From positions 1 through 64,000 of the forward strand of contig CACWKX010000005.1 of the NCBI GenBank assembly GCA_902761585.1: DNA of 64,000 bases, in the 5' to 3' direction. A program made the translations under genes and the position numbers. The stretch is from an uncultured Lachnospiraceae bacterium. Its GTDB lineage: Bacteria > Bacillota > Clostridia > Lachnospirales > Lachnospiraceae. Positions 27,248-36,401 of the stretch are shown in pieces; position 1 is the stretch's first letter; each line of letters begins with the position of its first letter. The notes under the pieces are model-generated. The model was given only the letters and a program-made list of their open reading frames with translations. It had not been told where the DNA came from and did not search any database.

Positions 27248-28675
27248 GTGGGAGCGGAATTTCAGCTGAAGCAGCAGGCCAAGATGTTTTCTCAGAATGT
27301 GTATCTGCCGGCGGTGTATGATCTTCACCGCTGCTGCAGGGTGGAGCGGAATCTGGTTGTCTTCGCGGATGCCCACCATGACGGCAGGCCGGAAGCGATG
27401 GAGCTGCTGTACCGGAGACTGAAACAGAGCCGTGTTCAGCCGGCTTACCATATCGTAGAGATGTACCTGGATTTTGGCAGGGCGTCGAAGGCGGAGGTCA
27501 TGGAATACTCGACGCGGTTCATGAAGCTGTACGCCAGAGCTTCAGTGGTCGTTGTCTGCGACAATTTCCTGCCGGTTGCTTCCTGCCGGAAGAAGAGGGA
27601 GACGATGGTTGTCCAGCTGTGGCATGCCTGCGGCTGCTATAAGAAGTTCGGATATGATGCGAAGGACGATATTCCGGAGGGGTATCATGGAGATGTGTAC
27701 CGGAACCTGAGCCTGGTGACCGTCAGCGCGGAGGCGGCGGTGGAGCCATTTTCATCGGCGATGCATCGGACGCATGGGGAGGTGCAGGCGCTCGGCGTCA
27801 GCCGGACAGACCTGTATTTCTCGAGAAAATGGAGATACAGGTGCATTGAGGCGTTCCGGGAGCTGTACCCGGACGTCTACGAGGAAACTGGTGCTGGAAG
27901 CGGCAGAGAGTCAGGTGCAGGAAGCGGCGGAGAGGCAGGAGCTGGAAGCGGAAGGGAGACAGGAGCCAGGGGCGGCAGAAAGACAGGCAGCCTGAGAAAA
28001 CGCCGGAAGGTTGTGCTCTGGGCGCCGACATTTCGCGGGAATGCGGGGCAGCCGGGCCTGATGGATCTGGATACAGAGAAGCTTCAGAGACAGCTCGGGA
28101 AAGAGTACCTTGTCCTGACACGGGTGCACCCGCATATGAAGGAGGCTCGGAAGGCGGTGAAGAATCACTGCCCGATCCCGACGGAGCAGCTTTACCCGGT
28201 TGTGGATGTGCTGATCGCGGATTACTCGTCTCTGATCTATGAGTACCTGCTGGCAGCGCAGATTCAGAATCAGCAGGATCTGCATGGCAGCCTGGGCGCG
28301 CATGGTGGTCTGGTGCTATATGTTCCGGATCTCGATACCTATATGGCGCAGCGTGGAACCTACATGGATATCCATGAGATTCCGGGAGAGATTGTGAAGG
28401 ATGCTGACAGGCTGGCGGATGCGGTCAGACGGGCAGCAGGAGATGACGGTCCGGGATTGTGCATCGGCGAAAGCAAAGTGGATGACGGGGCACTGGAATC
28501 AGGGAACGGGGGACAGACAGCGGGCTGGATAGGTAGCCAGGCAAAGAAAAGGGATGCATTCCTGAAGCGGTACCTGTCTGCCTGCGATGGGCAGTCGACC
28601 GCGCGCATTGCAGAGAGGATCAGGGAACATTGCTTCGGGGAAGATAGGGAGACTTCCGGAGCTGTAGATACGTAA
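27248..28675 (+). CDS. CDP-glycerol/CDP-ribitol-type polyol-phosphate transferase (TagF-like)
   Basis: The 475-aa enzyme belongs to the CDP-glycerol glycerophosphotransferase family. VVQLWHACGCYKKFGYD holds the conserved His, WAPTFRGN is the next block, and ADYSSLIYEY is the acidic/Ser block binding the CDP end. It should transfer a polyol phosphate from a CDP donor to a membrane-bound wall polymer. Between the two domains sits a Gly/Ser/Glu-rich stretch made of four 8-residue repeats. AAGGGA before GTG 27248 favours this start; GTG 27212, overlapping the previous stop, is the alternative. Confidence 0.8.
   Translation: MGAEFQLKQQAKMFSQNVYLPAVYDLHRCCRVERNLVVFADAHHDGRPEAMELLYRRLKQSRVQPAYHIVEMYLDFGRASKAEVMEYSTRFMKLYARASVVVVCDNFLPVASCRKKRETMVVQLWHACGCYKKFGYDAKDDIPEGYHGDVYRNLSLVTVSAEAAVEPFSSAMHRTHGEVQALGVSRTDLYFSRKWRYRCIEAFRELYPDVYEETGAGSGRESGAGSGGEAGAGSGRETGARGGRKTGSLRKRRKVVLWAPTFRGNAGQPGLMDLDTEKLQRQLGKEYLVLTRVHPHMKEARKAVKNHCPIPTEQLYPVVDVLIADYSSLIYEYLLAAQIQNQQDLHGSLGAHGGLVLYVPDLDTYMAQRGTYMDIHEIPGEIVKDADRLADAVRRAAGDDGPGLCIGESKVDDGALESGNGGQTAGWIGSQAKKRDAFLKRYLSACDGQSTARIAERIREHCFGEDRETSGAVDT
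27883..27986 (+). repeat. 24-bp in-frame tandem repeats in the TagF-like gene
   Basis: About four units of 24 bp encode GAGSGRES-type octapeptides in the interdomain linker. Units are imperfect, and copy number could vary between strains without breaking the frame. Confidence 0.75.
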
Positions 28676-28677
28676 GA

Positions 28678-28706
28678 TTGCCCGATTATAGACTTTGTGG
28701 TATGGT
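28678..28706 (+). promoter_or_regulatory. Promoter upstream of the TarI/IspD-like gene
   Basis: TTGCCC (28678-28683), a 17-base spacer and TATGGT (28701-28706) form a reasonable sigma-A promoter about 37 bases before the cytidylyltransferase start. It would let the precursor genes be expressed separately from the upstream transferase genes. Confidence 0.4.
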
Positions 28707-28742
28707 GGACGTCTATGATACATTTTTTATGAGGATGGATAT

Positions 28743-29459
28743 ATGAACGTTGCGCTGATTATCGCGGGTGGCTCCGGCCACCGCATGGGACAGGATATTC
28801 CGAAGCAGTTTATCAATGTGTATGACAAGCCGGTGCTGATCTATACGCTGGAGGGATTTCAGAAACATCCGCTGATCGATGCGATCGAGCTGGTCTGTAT
28901 CGACGGATGGCACGATGTGGTCTGGGCGTATGCAAAGCAGTTCGGTATCGACAAGCTGAAATGGATTGTGCCGGGCGGCAATTCCGGGCAGGAATCGATC
29001 CGGAATGGTGTCTACGGCCTGGAGGACAAGTGTGCGGAGGATGATATTGTCATCATTCACGATGGCATTCGTCCGCTAGTGGATGCTTCTGTGCTCTCGG
29101 ACGTAATTGAGACGTGCCGGAAGTATGGAAATGGCGTCACCTCCATGCCCTACAATGAGCAGATTTTCGTCAAGGATGACGAGATCTCGACGGTGAAGTA
29201 TATACCGCGTGAGACGCTGAGACGGGTACAGACGCCGCAGGCGTACAAGTTCGGGAAGCTGGACTGGGCGTATCACAAGGCATTCGCGGAGGGGATCGGG
29301 ATCAAGGGCTCCTCGTACACGAACACCATGATGGTGGAGCTGGGGGAGCGGCTGTACTTTGCGGCGGGCTCCGACAAGAACATCAAGCTGACTACGAAGG
29401 ACGACCTGGAGCTGTTCAAGGCGTATCTGAAGATGGACAAGGACAACTGGCTGAAGTAA
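28743..29459 (+). CDS. IspD/TarI-family cytidylyltransferase
   Basis: The 238-aa protein has the family's N-terminal AGGSGHRMGQDIPKQF (CTP-binding loop with the key Arg and Lys), IIHDGIRPLV in the middle and RRVQTPQAYKF near residue 160. IspD and TarI/Bcs enzymes share these motifs. The setting among polyol-phosphate transferases favours a role making a CDP-activated polyol (ribitol or a related sugar alcohol) for wall polymer over isoprenoid synthesis. GAGGA precedes the ATG. The gene after it begins about 10 bases downstream. Confidence 0.8.
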   Translation: MNVALIIAGGSGHRMGQDIPKQFINVYDKPVLIYTLEGFQKHPLIDAIELVCIDGWHDVVWAYAKQFGIDKLKWIVPGGNSGQESIRNGVYGLEDKCAEDDIVIIHDGIRPLVDASVLSDVIETCRKYGNGVTSMPYNEQIFVKDDEISTVKYIPRETLRRVQTPQAYKFGKLDWAYHKAFAEGIGIKGSSYTNTMMVELGERLYFAAGSDKNIKLTTKDDLELFKAYLKMDKDNWLK

Positions 29460-29469
29460 GGGTATTTTG

Positions 29470-30552
29470 ATGATGAGACTTCTGGAGAGTGAACTGTTTC
29501 AGCAGGATCTGAGCGGGGTGACCGCGCTGGCGCTTCCGTGGGAGAAGCTCCAGGGTGCATCCTTCATGATTTCGGGTGCGACCGGGATGATCGGGAGCAC
29601 GCTGATCCACGTGCTGATGAAGAAAAACCGCGAGGATGGCCTGGGCTGCCATCTCCTCGCGCTTGGGAGAAATGCACAGAAAGGAAAGTCCAGGTTCGAG
29701 GAGTACTGGGGGGATCCGCTGTTTACGTTTATCCAGTGTGATATCGATGATGGGGATAATCTGAGGGAATCGCTCCGTGCGGCGGGACTTAGTCAGGTGG
29801 ACTATGTCTTTCACGCGGCCTCCAATACGCACCCGGTAGCCTACGCGACGGATCCGATCGGGACGGTTGTGACGAACATCATCGGTCTGAACAATCTTCT
29901 GGAGTTTGCGGCGAAGGTCGGGGCGAAGCGGTTTGCATTTGCCTCCTCCAATGAAATCTACGGGGAGAACCGGGGCGATGTGGAGCTGTTTGATGAGAAG
30001 TACTGCGGCTACATCGACTGCAATACGATGCGCGCTGGCTATCCGGAAAGCAAGCGGGCGGGCGAGGCGCTCTGCCAGGCTTATATCCGGCAGAAGGGGC
30101 TGGATGTCGTGGTTCCGAGGTTCACCAGGTCGTTTGGCCCGTCTATGCTGATGAGTGACACGAAGGCGATTTCCCAGTTTATCCGGAAGGGTGTAGAGCG
30201 GGAAGACATCGTGCTCAAGAGCGCGGGGACCCAGAATTATTCCTATACCTATGTCTGCGATGCGGTTTCTGGCTTGCTGACAGTTCTGCTGCTTGGAGAC
30301 TGTGGGGAAGCCTACAACATTGCGACGCGAAGCTGCGATATCACCTTGAAGGATCTGGCGGCGCTCATTGCCAAGGAAGCGGGCACGAAGGTGGTCTTTG
30401 AGATTCCGGACCAGGTGGAAGCGGCCGGATATTCGAGGGCGACCAAGGCGCTTCTTGACAGCAGGAAGCTGGAAAGCCTTGGATGGAGCGCGCAGTTTGA
30501 TATGGAGACAGGGCTCAGGCATACGGTGGAGATTCTCCGATCAACGCAGTAA
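29470..30552 (+). CDS. SDR-family epimerase/dehydratase paired with the cytidylyltransferase
   Basis: The 360-aa product has a Rossmann SGATGMIGSTL site near residue 30, ASSNEIYGENRG, and a catalytic YPESK (Y-x3-K), followed by RFTRSFGP as in extended SDR nucleotide-sugar enzymes. In classical tar loci the TarI partner is TarJ, a zinc alcohol dehydrogenase; here an SDR takes that position. It may reduce or epimerise a pentulose/sugar phosphate or a CDP-sugar. TTG-ATG-ATG at the start makes ATG 29470 or 29473 equally likely. Confidence 0.75.
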   Translation: MMRLLESELFQQDLSGVTALALPWEKLQGASFMISGATGMIGSTLIHVLMKKNREDGLGCHLLALGRNAQKGKSRFEEYWGDPLFTFIQCDIDDGDNLRESLRAAGLSQVDYVFHAASNTHPVAYATDPIGTVVTNIIGLNNLLEFAAKVGAKRFAFASSNEIYGENRGDVELFDEKYCGYIDCNTMRAGYPESKRAGEALCQAYIRQKGLDVVVPRFTRSFGPSMLMSDTKAISQFIRKGVEREDIVLKSAGTQNYSYTYVCDAVSGLLTVLLLGDCGEAYNIATRSCDITLKDLAALIAKEAGTKVVFEIPDQVEAAGYSRATKALLDSRKLESLGWSAQFDMETGLRHTVEILRSTQ

Positions 30553-30614
30553 AGGTGCATGGGCAGACAGACTGGGCTCCGGCCTGGTAAATCATACGGG
30601 GAAACAGGACGTAT

Positions 30615-31814
30615 ATGGCAAAGATCAATTTCGGGGACTATCTGAAATCAAAACAGCGCAAGGTCAGGAACTATGAGTCGGATGAAGCGCTGGTTCAGCG
30701 GGCGAAGCTGAAGCTGAGTGTCGATCCGATGGTTGTGTCCCCGGCTTACCGGGTGAAGAATCTGGAATCAGCGGAGGCGCTTCTGGCGGATGTGAAGGGC
30801 TATCCGGGAGCGGAGACGCTCTATGATTCCTGCAAAAAGCAGCTGTCGGAGGCAAAAGTACAGAAGAAAGAGGCGGACTATCAGAGGGCCTGCCGTCATC
30901 TGGCGGAGGCGAAGGAGGAGCACGAATTCGGCAAGGCGGCCGGAGAGTTTGCAAATCTTCAGGGATACCGGGATGCCGATGAAAAACAGGCCTTTGCGCG
31001 GAAGCGGGCGAAGGCGCTGAATCGGAGGTTCCAGATCACGCGGGCTGCGGTTCTTCTGGTGATTGTGGCACTGGTGGTACTGATTGCCAGAAGCTACAAG
31101 GGCGGCTATATGAACTATATGGCTGCTAGGCTTGAAGGCATCGGCGGACAGTACCAGTCGGCGTACAGTCGTTTTTCAAAGCTCGGGAATCTGCTGGACA
31201 GCAGAGAGCAGGCGGAGAAGTACAGGCAGCTGTATCTGCGGAAGAGAGAGGCAGCGGAACGCAAGGCACTCCCGGAAGCAAAGAAGGGTGATACTGTGTC
31301 CTATGCGGGGCAGGACTGGCTGGTCCTTCGGAGAAGCCATAAGAAGCTCCTGATGATCTGCAGAGCGCCATCGGCAGACAGTGTCTTCCGGAGCGTCCAG
31401 TTTCATAACGTCCGGAAGGATGTCTCCTGGGCGGACAGCTCGCTCAGAGCGTTTTTGAATGGCGGGGCGCTGCATGGGGAGTTTACAGAGCTGGAGCAGG
31501 CAGCGCTTGTGGACATGACCTATACGCCGTCCGGAAATGATTTTTATGGGGTCTCTGCGCCTTCTGAACCACTCACCGATAAGGTGCGGATTTTTGATCT
31601 GGAAGATTTGAAGACCTATACCGATGTGTTTGAAAAGCCGGCGGTGGACATGTGGCTGGCAGCACCCGGACATGATCTGTCTTCGGCTGTCTATCAGTCC
31701 AAATCAGGGACGGTGATGATGTACGGGGACGATGTGACGGATATGAATCTGTCTGTCTGCCCGGTGATCACAGTGGATCTCAAGGTACTGGAAAGCCAGG
31801 ACAGGCAGCAGTAA
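30615..31814 (+). CDS. Membrane-anchored DUF6273-domain protein
   Basis: This 399-aa protein has a cytoplasmic, Ala/Lys/Glu-rich helical N-terminal part (1-140) with repeat-like spacing, one membrane helix at about 141-162 (AAVLLVIVALVVLIA), an outside helical segment and a C-terminal DUF6273-like domain (DWLVLRRSHKKLLMIC, SWADSSLRAFLNGG). That domain is common in surface-linked proteins of Clostridia and has no known function. Its place between precursor and exporter genes suggests a link to envelope assembly, but nothing in the sequence names a role. Confidence 0.65.
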   Translation: MAKINFGDYLKSKQRKVRNYESDEALVQRAKLKLSVDPMVVSPAYRVKNLESAEALLADVKGYPGAETLYDSCKKQLSEAKVQKKEADYQRACRHLAEAKEEHEFGKAAGEFANLQGYRDADEKQAFARKRAKALNRRFQITRAAVLLVIVALVVLIARSYKGGYMNYMAARLEGIGGQYQSAYSRFSKLGNLLDSREQAEKYRQLYLRKREAAERKALPEAKKGDTVSYAGQDWLVLRRSHKKLLMICRAPSADSVFRSVQFHNVRKDVSWADSSLRAFLNGGALHGEFTELEQAALVDMTYTPSGNDFYGVSAPSEPLTDKVRIFDLEDLKTYTDVFEKPAVDMWLAAPGHDLSSAVYQSKSGTVMMYGDDVTDMNLSVCPVITVDLKVLESQDRQQ

Positions 31815-32015
31815 GAGCACTGGAAGCTGCCAAGAGCAGGATACGGTGACGGCAATGACCGCAACGGTATCTGCGGGCGGGATGCGTTGCCGGCCAAGAG
31901 CAGGATACTGTGGCGGTAATGACCGCACAGAGCGGTCAAGAATGAGAGGGTGCCCGGGCGGTGTGCTGCAGGAATGCCGGGGCGACTGGAAGAGAGAAGC
32001 GAAGGAGAACTGCAG

Positions 32016-32807
32016 ATGGGCAGCAAGTGGAAGAATCGGATCCGGACGTTCCGGAAGTACTGGGATCTGCTGGTGGAGCTGGTCAAGCGTGACATCAAGC
32101 TGAAGTACCGCCGCAGCGTCCTTGGGTATATCTGGAGCGTACTGAATCCGCTCCTGATTATGGTTGTCATGACGGTTGTGTTCTCGGCGATGTTCAAGAA
32201 GAACATCGAGAATTATCCGATCTATCTGCTGACAGGGCGTGTTCTGTTTGAATTCATGCGGATGGCAACCCAGAACGGACTCAAGTCTGTGACCAACAAC
32301 GCATCGCTGCTGAAGAAGACGTATATTCCGAAGTATATTTTCACCTTGTCGAAGGTGACGAGTACAATGATTGATTCGGTCTTCTCGCTGGGCGCCTTCT
32401 TCATCGTGATGATTGCCACCCGCTCTGCATTCCACTGGACCATGCTGTATCTGGTCATCATCATCATGCAGGTGTACATCTTCAGTCTGGGGCTGACCTT
32501 CCTGCTTGCAGCGCTCGAAGTGTTTTTCCGTGACATGGAGTATATCTACCATGCATTTATCACGGCATGGATGTACCTGACGCCGCTGTTCTATCCGATC
32601 GAAAACCTGCCGCACCTGCTTCAGGTCATCATCAAGGGCTTCAACCCGATGTACTATTACATCGCTGCATTCCGGGACATTACGCTTGCCGGCAGGATGC
32701 CGGGACCGAGACTGGTCGTCGGGGGCTGGCTGTGGGCGTTCGCGGCTCTGGTGCTGGGATTGTATGTCTTTCAGAAAAAGAAGGATGAGTTTATCCTTCA
32801 CATCTGA
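32016..32807 (+). CDS. Polysaccharide/teichoic acid ABC exporter permease (TagG type)
   Basis: The 263-aa protein has the usual length of the family and six membrane helices, opening with KYRRSVLGYIWSVLNPLL and ending in a short basic tail. It should form the channel for a lipid-linked wall polymer together with the ATPase domain of the next gene. AAGGAG precedes ATG 32016, so the longer frame from 31950 is not used. It lacks the extra outside domain of the first permease (9815). Confidence 0.9.
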   Translation: MGSKWKNRIRTFRKYWDLLVELVKRDIKLKYRRSVLGYIWSVLNPLLIMVVMTVVFSAMFKKNIENYPIYLLTGRVLFEFMRMATQNGLKSVTNNASLLKKTYIPKYIFTLSKVTSTMIDSVFSLGAFFIVMIATRSAFHWTMLYLVIIIMQVYIFSLGLTFLLAALEVFFRDMEYIYHAFITAWMYLTPLFYPIENLPHLLQVIIKGFNPMYYYIAAFRDITLAGRMPGPRLVVGGWLWAFAALVLGLYVFQKKKDEFILHI

Positions 32808-32899
32808 ACCGTACCGAATCGGAAGACCAGGCGCAGGACCGCCAGAGCCGGTCGTCAACCACCGGAGACGGGGGATACTGGCAGAAATGGAGAGATTCT

Positions 32900-34882
32900 A
32901 TGGCTGAAAATATCATCGATGTGAATCATGCATCGATCCGTTTTAACCTTGGAAACATCAAGGTCGACAATCTGAAGGAATTTACGATCCGGAAGATTCG
33001 GCATGAGTTGACCTTCCAGGAGTTCCTGGCGCTGAAGGATGTGGACCTTCATGTGAAGAGAGGTGAGTCCTGGGGGCTGATCGGGACAAATGGTTCCGGC
33101 AAGAGTACGCTTTTGAAGATGATTACCGGAATCCTGAAGCCTTACAAGGGAACGGTTCAGGTCCGGGGAAAGATTGCACCGATGATCGAGCTTGGTGCGG
33201 GCTTCGACCAGGAGCTGACAGCGCGTGAGAATATCTTTCTGAACGGGGCGGTGCTCGGACATTCTAGAAGGTTCATGGAGGAGCATTTCGATGAGATTGT
33301 CGAGTTTGCGGAGCTTCAGCGCTTCCTCGACTCTCCGATCAAGAATTATTCCTCTGGAATGAAGGCTCGCCTGGGGTTTTCGGTTGCGACGATGGTCAAT
33401 CCGGAGATCCTGATCTGCGATGAGGTGCTGTCGGTCGGAGATGCGAACTTTAGGAGACGCTGCAATGCGCGCATGCAGGAGATGCTTTCCGGCGGCACGA
33501 CGCTTCTGTATGTGTCCCACGATATTCCGTCGGTCATCCGGCTCTGCGACCATGTCCTGTGGCTTGACAAGGGCGATGTCGTGATGCAGGGAGACCCGGA
33601 GACGGTCTGCAACGCGTATCTGGAGCACCAGGAGAAGGTGTATTCATACGCGCAGAAGGAGCGGGAGGACCGGCAGGAGATCGAGTCCGGAAAGGTTTTC
33701 GATTACCTGGTGGTCGGGGCCGGTCTGTATGGCTCCGTTTTTGCAAATGAAGCCTGCAAGGCTGGCAAGTCTGCGGTTGTGATCGACAAGCGCGATCATA
33801 TCGGCGGCAATGTCTATACGTCCCGACGGGATAATATCGATGTTCACGAATACGGGGCTCACATCTTCCATACGTCTGACAAGAAGGTCTGGGAGTATGT
33901 GAACCAGTATGCGGAGTTCAATCACTACATCAATTCGCCGGTAGCCCGGTACAAGGATGAGCTCTACAACCTGCCGTTCAATATGAACACCTTCTCGAAG
34001 ATGTGGGGGCTTTATACACCGGAGCAGGTACAGGCAAAGATCGAGGAGCAGAGAGCGGAATATATCGCGCAGAAAAAGAAAGAGCGGGGACTTGCGCCGG
34101 AAGAAGCATTTGTCCCGCAGAATCTGGAAGAACAGGCGATCTCTCTCGCCGGGACGGATATCTACGAAAAACTGATCAGAGAATACACGCAGAAGCAGTG
34201 GGGACGTCCGTGCACGGAGCTGCCGGCCTTCATCATCCGGAGATTGCCGCTTCGGTTTACCTATGACAACAACTATTTTAATGACCGTTATCAGGGGATT
34301 CCGATCGGCGGGTACACGCAGATGGTTGAGAAGCTTCTGTCGGGCGTTCCGGTGATGACGGGGATTGACTACCGGACATTCGCGAAAAAGTATGCCGGGA
34401 AGTATCGGAAGGTGATTTACACGGGGCCGATCGACGAATACTTTGACTACAGGCTCGGGCATCTGCAGTACCGGACCGTCCGGTTTGAGACGGAGGAGCT
34501 GGACATGCCGAATTTCCAGGGGAATGCCGTGGTGAATTATACAGGCAGCGAGGCTCCGTGGACGAGAATCATCGAGCACAAGTGGTTCGAGTTCGGAAAG
34601 GATCTGGAGGGAAATGATCTTCCGAAGACGATTATTTCCCGCGAGTATTCAACAGAGTGGAAGCCGGGCATGGAACCCTACTACCCGGTCAACGACGAAG
34701 CCAACATGAAGCTGTATGAGCAGTATAAAAAGCTGGCCGAGAAGGAGCCGGGCGTCCTCTTCGGCGGCCGGCTCGGGACGTACAGATATTACAACATGGA
34801 CCAGGTCATCCTTCAGGCCTGGGAGATGGCTGAGAAGGAGCTGAAGACCAGAATTCTGGTCGGAAGCGTCGGGAAGAAGTAA
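32900..34882 (+). CDS. Fusion: polysaccharide exporter ATPase + UDP-galactopyranose mutase
   Basis: One uninterrupted 660-codon frame encodes two proteins normally separate. Residues 1-250 are a TagH/Wzt-type ATPase: GTNGSGKST near 61, MIELGAGFD, NYSSGM and LICDEVLSVGD. After a charged linker (about 250-268), YLVVGAGLYGS near 272 opens a complete FAD-dependent UDP-galactopyranose mutase with YGAHIFHT, KQWGRP, RLPLRFTYDNNYF and YTGPIDEYFDYRLG. The mutase makes UDP-galactofuranose. The fusion would place galactofuranose supply at the exporter of a galactofuranose-containing polymer. No stop, start or Shine-Dalgarno site is seen at the junction. GGAGAG precedes ATG 32900. Confidence 0.9.
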   Translation: MAENIIDVNHASIRFNLGNIKVDNLKEFTIRKIRHELTFQEFLALKDVDLHVKRGESWGLIGTNGSGKSTLLKMITGILKPYKGTVQVRGKIAPMIELGAGFDQELTARENIFLNGAVLGHSRRFMEEHFDEIVEFAELQRFLDSPIKNYSSGMKARLGFSVATMVNPEILICDEVLSVGDANFRRRCNARMQEMLSGGTTLLYVSHDIPSVIRLCDHVLWLDKGDVVMQGDPETVCNAYLEHQEKVYSYAQKEREDRQEIESGKVFDYLVVGAGLYGSVFANEACKAGKSAVVIDKRDHIGGNVYTSRRDNIDVHEYGAHIFHTSDKKVWEYVNQYAEFNHYINSPVARYKDELYNLPFNMNTFSKMWGLYTPEQVQAKIEEQRAEYIAQKKKERGLAPEEAFVPQNLEEQAISLAGTDIYEKLIREYTQKQWGRPCTELPAFIIRRLPLRFTYDNNYFNDRYQGIPIGGYTQMVEKLLSGVPVMTGIDYRTFAKKYAGKYRKVIYTGPIDEYFDYRLGHLQYRTVRFETEELDMPNFQGNAVVNYTGSEAPWTRIIEHKWFEFGKDLEGNDLPKTIISREYSTEWKPGMEPYYPVNDEANMKLYEQYKKLAEKEPGVLFGGRLGTYRYYNMDQVILQAWEMAEKELKTRILVGSVGKK

Positions 34883-34896
34883 AAAGGAAACCGTTG

Positions 34897-36210
34897 TCAG
34901 GACTCCTCTGGCTTGCAGCGCAGGGACCTTCCGAAAACAAGCTGCTCGATCCGTTCTGTCGAGTGACCGTCGCAGGCGCTCATGAACTTCTTCCGGAAAG
35001 CCGCCAGCTTCTCTCTGTCAAAGGCAGTTTCTGACTGACGGATCGCGTCGGTCAGTTCGTCCATCGTTTTGCAGACCGGGCCCGGAGCCAGTTCGCTGTA
35101 GTTGTAGTAGAAGCCGCGCCAGTCGTTGTAGTCGTCGAGATCATAGGCGTAGAACAGAACAGGGCGGTCAAGCAGGGAGTACTCGAAGACCAGCGAAGAG
35201 TAATCCGTGATGCAAAGGTCAGCCGCGCACAGCAGCGTCTCAATTGTGCAGGTATGTGTCAGATCCATCGCGAAGGTTCCATCCAGATCTGCCGGAATCT
35301 TCGGGGTGGCTACCGGGCCGACATAGGGATGGTTCTTGATGACGACGACGTACTCATCCCCGAATTCCTTTTTCAGCCTGCGCAGGTCAAAAGTCTGAAA
35401 ATCAGGGGTGGAGGCTCCTGCAACCCTTCCGCGAAAGGTCGGAGCGAAAAGGAGAATCTTCTTTCCGATGGATGCCGGAAAGACGGTGTGGACCTTTTCT
35501 GTATTTTTCTGGATGAATTCAGGGTCAAAGTAGACATCTGTCCGGCTGACACCAGTTGGCCTGACGATCTCCTTTTGATCCTCAAGCCCCATCGCCTCAA
35601 TGTATGCCCACGCGACATCCGGGCTGCTGACAGTGACAAGGCTGAGGTTCTTATAGTAATTCAGAAAGTGCTTTTCGCGTTCCTTCTGACTTGCTCCGAA
35701 TTTTTTATTCGCCGTACTGGCGCCCCATTTCTTAAAGGCACCGCAGCCGTGCCAGAGCTGGATGACCTTCGTCTCCTTCCGTAGCGGAAAGCTGCTGGTG
35801 GCGAGGGCTGCATCGTTCAGAAAGATGTATTTCGCCGTGGCAGCGTCCTTTGCGTACGCCTCCAGTGGCTTCATCGAGTCTGTCCCCGGATCGAATTCAT
35901 GCAGGTAATGGACATGGACGGTGTATCCTGCCTGCTTTACGTCTTCATAGATCAGCCGAAAATTATCAGACAGCGAGACAGAGCGGTTTTCGATAAAAAG
36001 AACCTTCTGATCATCGACCGGTTTTCCTGCTTCTGAACGGTACCAGGCAGGAATGGTCTCTCCGTACAGCCGGTCGCTTCTCTTCAGCCCGAAGTATCTT
36101 TTGATCTGTTTCAGGGGCGGGATCCGTGTCATGCGCCAGTAGATGCCATGGCAGATGCGGAAGAAAAGGCGTGAAAGACGGTTGTTTCCCCGGGTGTACT
36201 GGTTGATCAT
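34897..36210 (-). CDS. CDP-glycerol-type polyol-phosphate transferase (minus strand)
   Basis: The 437-aa protein belongs to the CDP-glycerol glycerophosphotransferase family, with VIQLWHGCGAFKKWG, FAPTFRGRV, and TDYSSLVFEYSLLDRPV followed by DLDDYNDWRGFYYNY. It has a basic, hydrophobic N-terminus fit for peripheral membrane binding. It runs opposite to all other genes nearby and shares a divergent control region with the next gene, a paralogue. AAGGAA precedes its ATG at 36210. It ends 14 bases from the end of the fusion gene, so the two converge. Confidence 0.88.
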   Translation of the reverse strand: MINQYTRGNNRLSRLFFRICHGIYWRMTRIPPLKQIKRYFGLKRSDRLYGETIPAWYRSEAGKPVDDQKVLFIENRSVSLSDNFRLIYEDVKQAGYTVHVHYLHEFDPGTDSMKPLEAYAKDAATAKYIFLNDAALATSSFPLRKETKVIQLWHGCGAFKKWGASTANKKFGASQKEREKHFLNYYKNLSLVTVSSPDVAWAYIEAMGLEDQKEIVRPTGVSRTDVYFDPEFIQKNTEKVHTVFPASIGKKILLFAPTFRGRVAGASTPDFQTFDLRRLKKEFGDEYVVVIKNHPYVGPVATPKIPADLDGTFAMDLTHTCTIETLLCAADLCITDYSSLVFEYSLLDRPVLFYAYDLDDYNDWRGFYYNYSELAPGPVCKTMDELTDAIRQSETAFDREKLAAFRKKFMSACDGHSTERIEQLVFGRSLRCKPEES

Positions 36211-36282
36211 AGAAGGAGTTCCTTTCTAATATGAGATTTCATGTTTTTACACAGACTTCATGAAATTGAAACAATCATAACA

Positions 36283-36297
36283 CAATTTGCCAAATTG
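36283..36297. promoter_or_regulatory. 15-bp palindrome between divergent transferase genes
   Basis: CAATTTG-C-CAAATTG is a perfect 7-1-7 palindrome in the 191-bp gap between two divergently transcribed polyol-phosphate transferase genes. TATCAT at about 36330 on the plus strand and TATGAT on the minus strand near 36275 are possible -10 boxes on either side. A shared operator is likely but unproven. Confidence 0.4.
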
Positions 36298-36401
36298 CGA
36301 TATGTCGCTGCGATTCCGCCAGGATGTGTGCTATCATTTCAATAGTCGTGATACACGGACGTATTGGGTGAAATGATGCCAGCGGGAAGGGAGTTGCAGG
36401 T

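Noticed and set aside
29416..30522. Long antisense frame over the SDR gene
   Set aside because: The plus strand encodes clear SDR motifs (SGATGMIGS, YPESK); the antisense frame has none.
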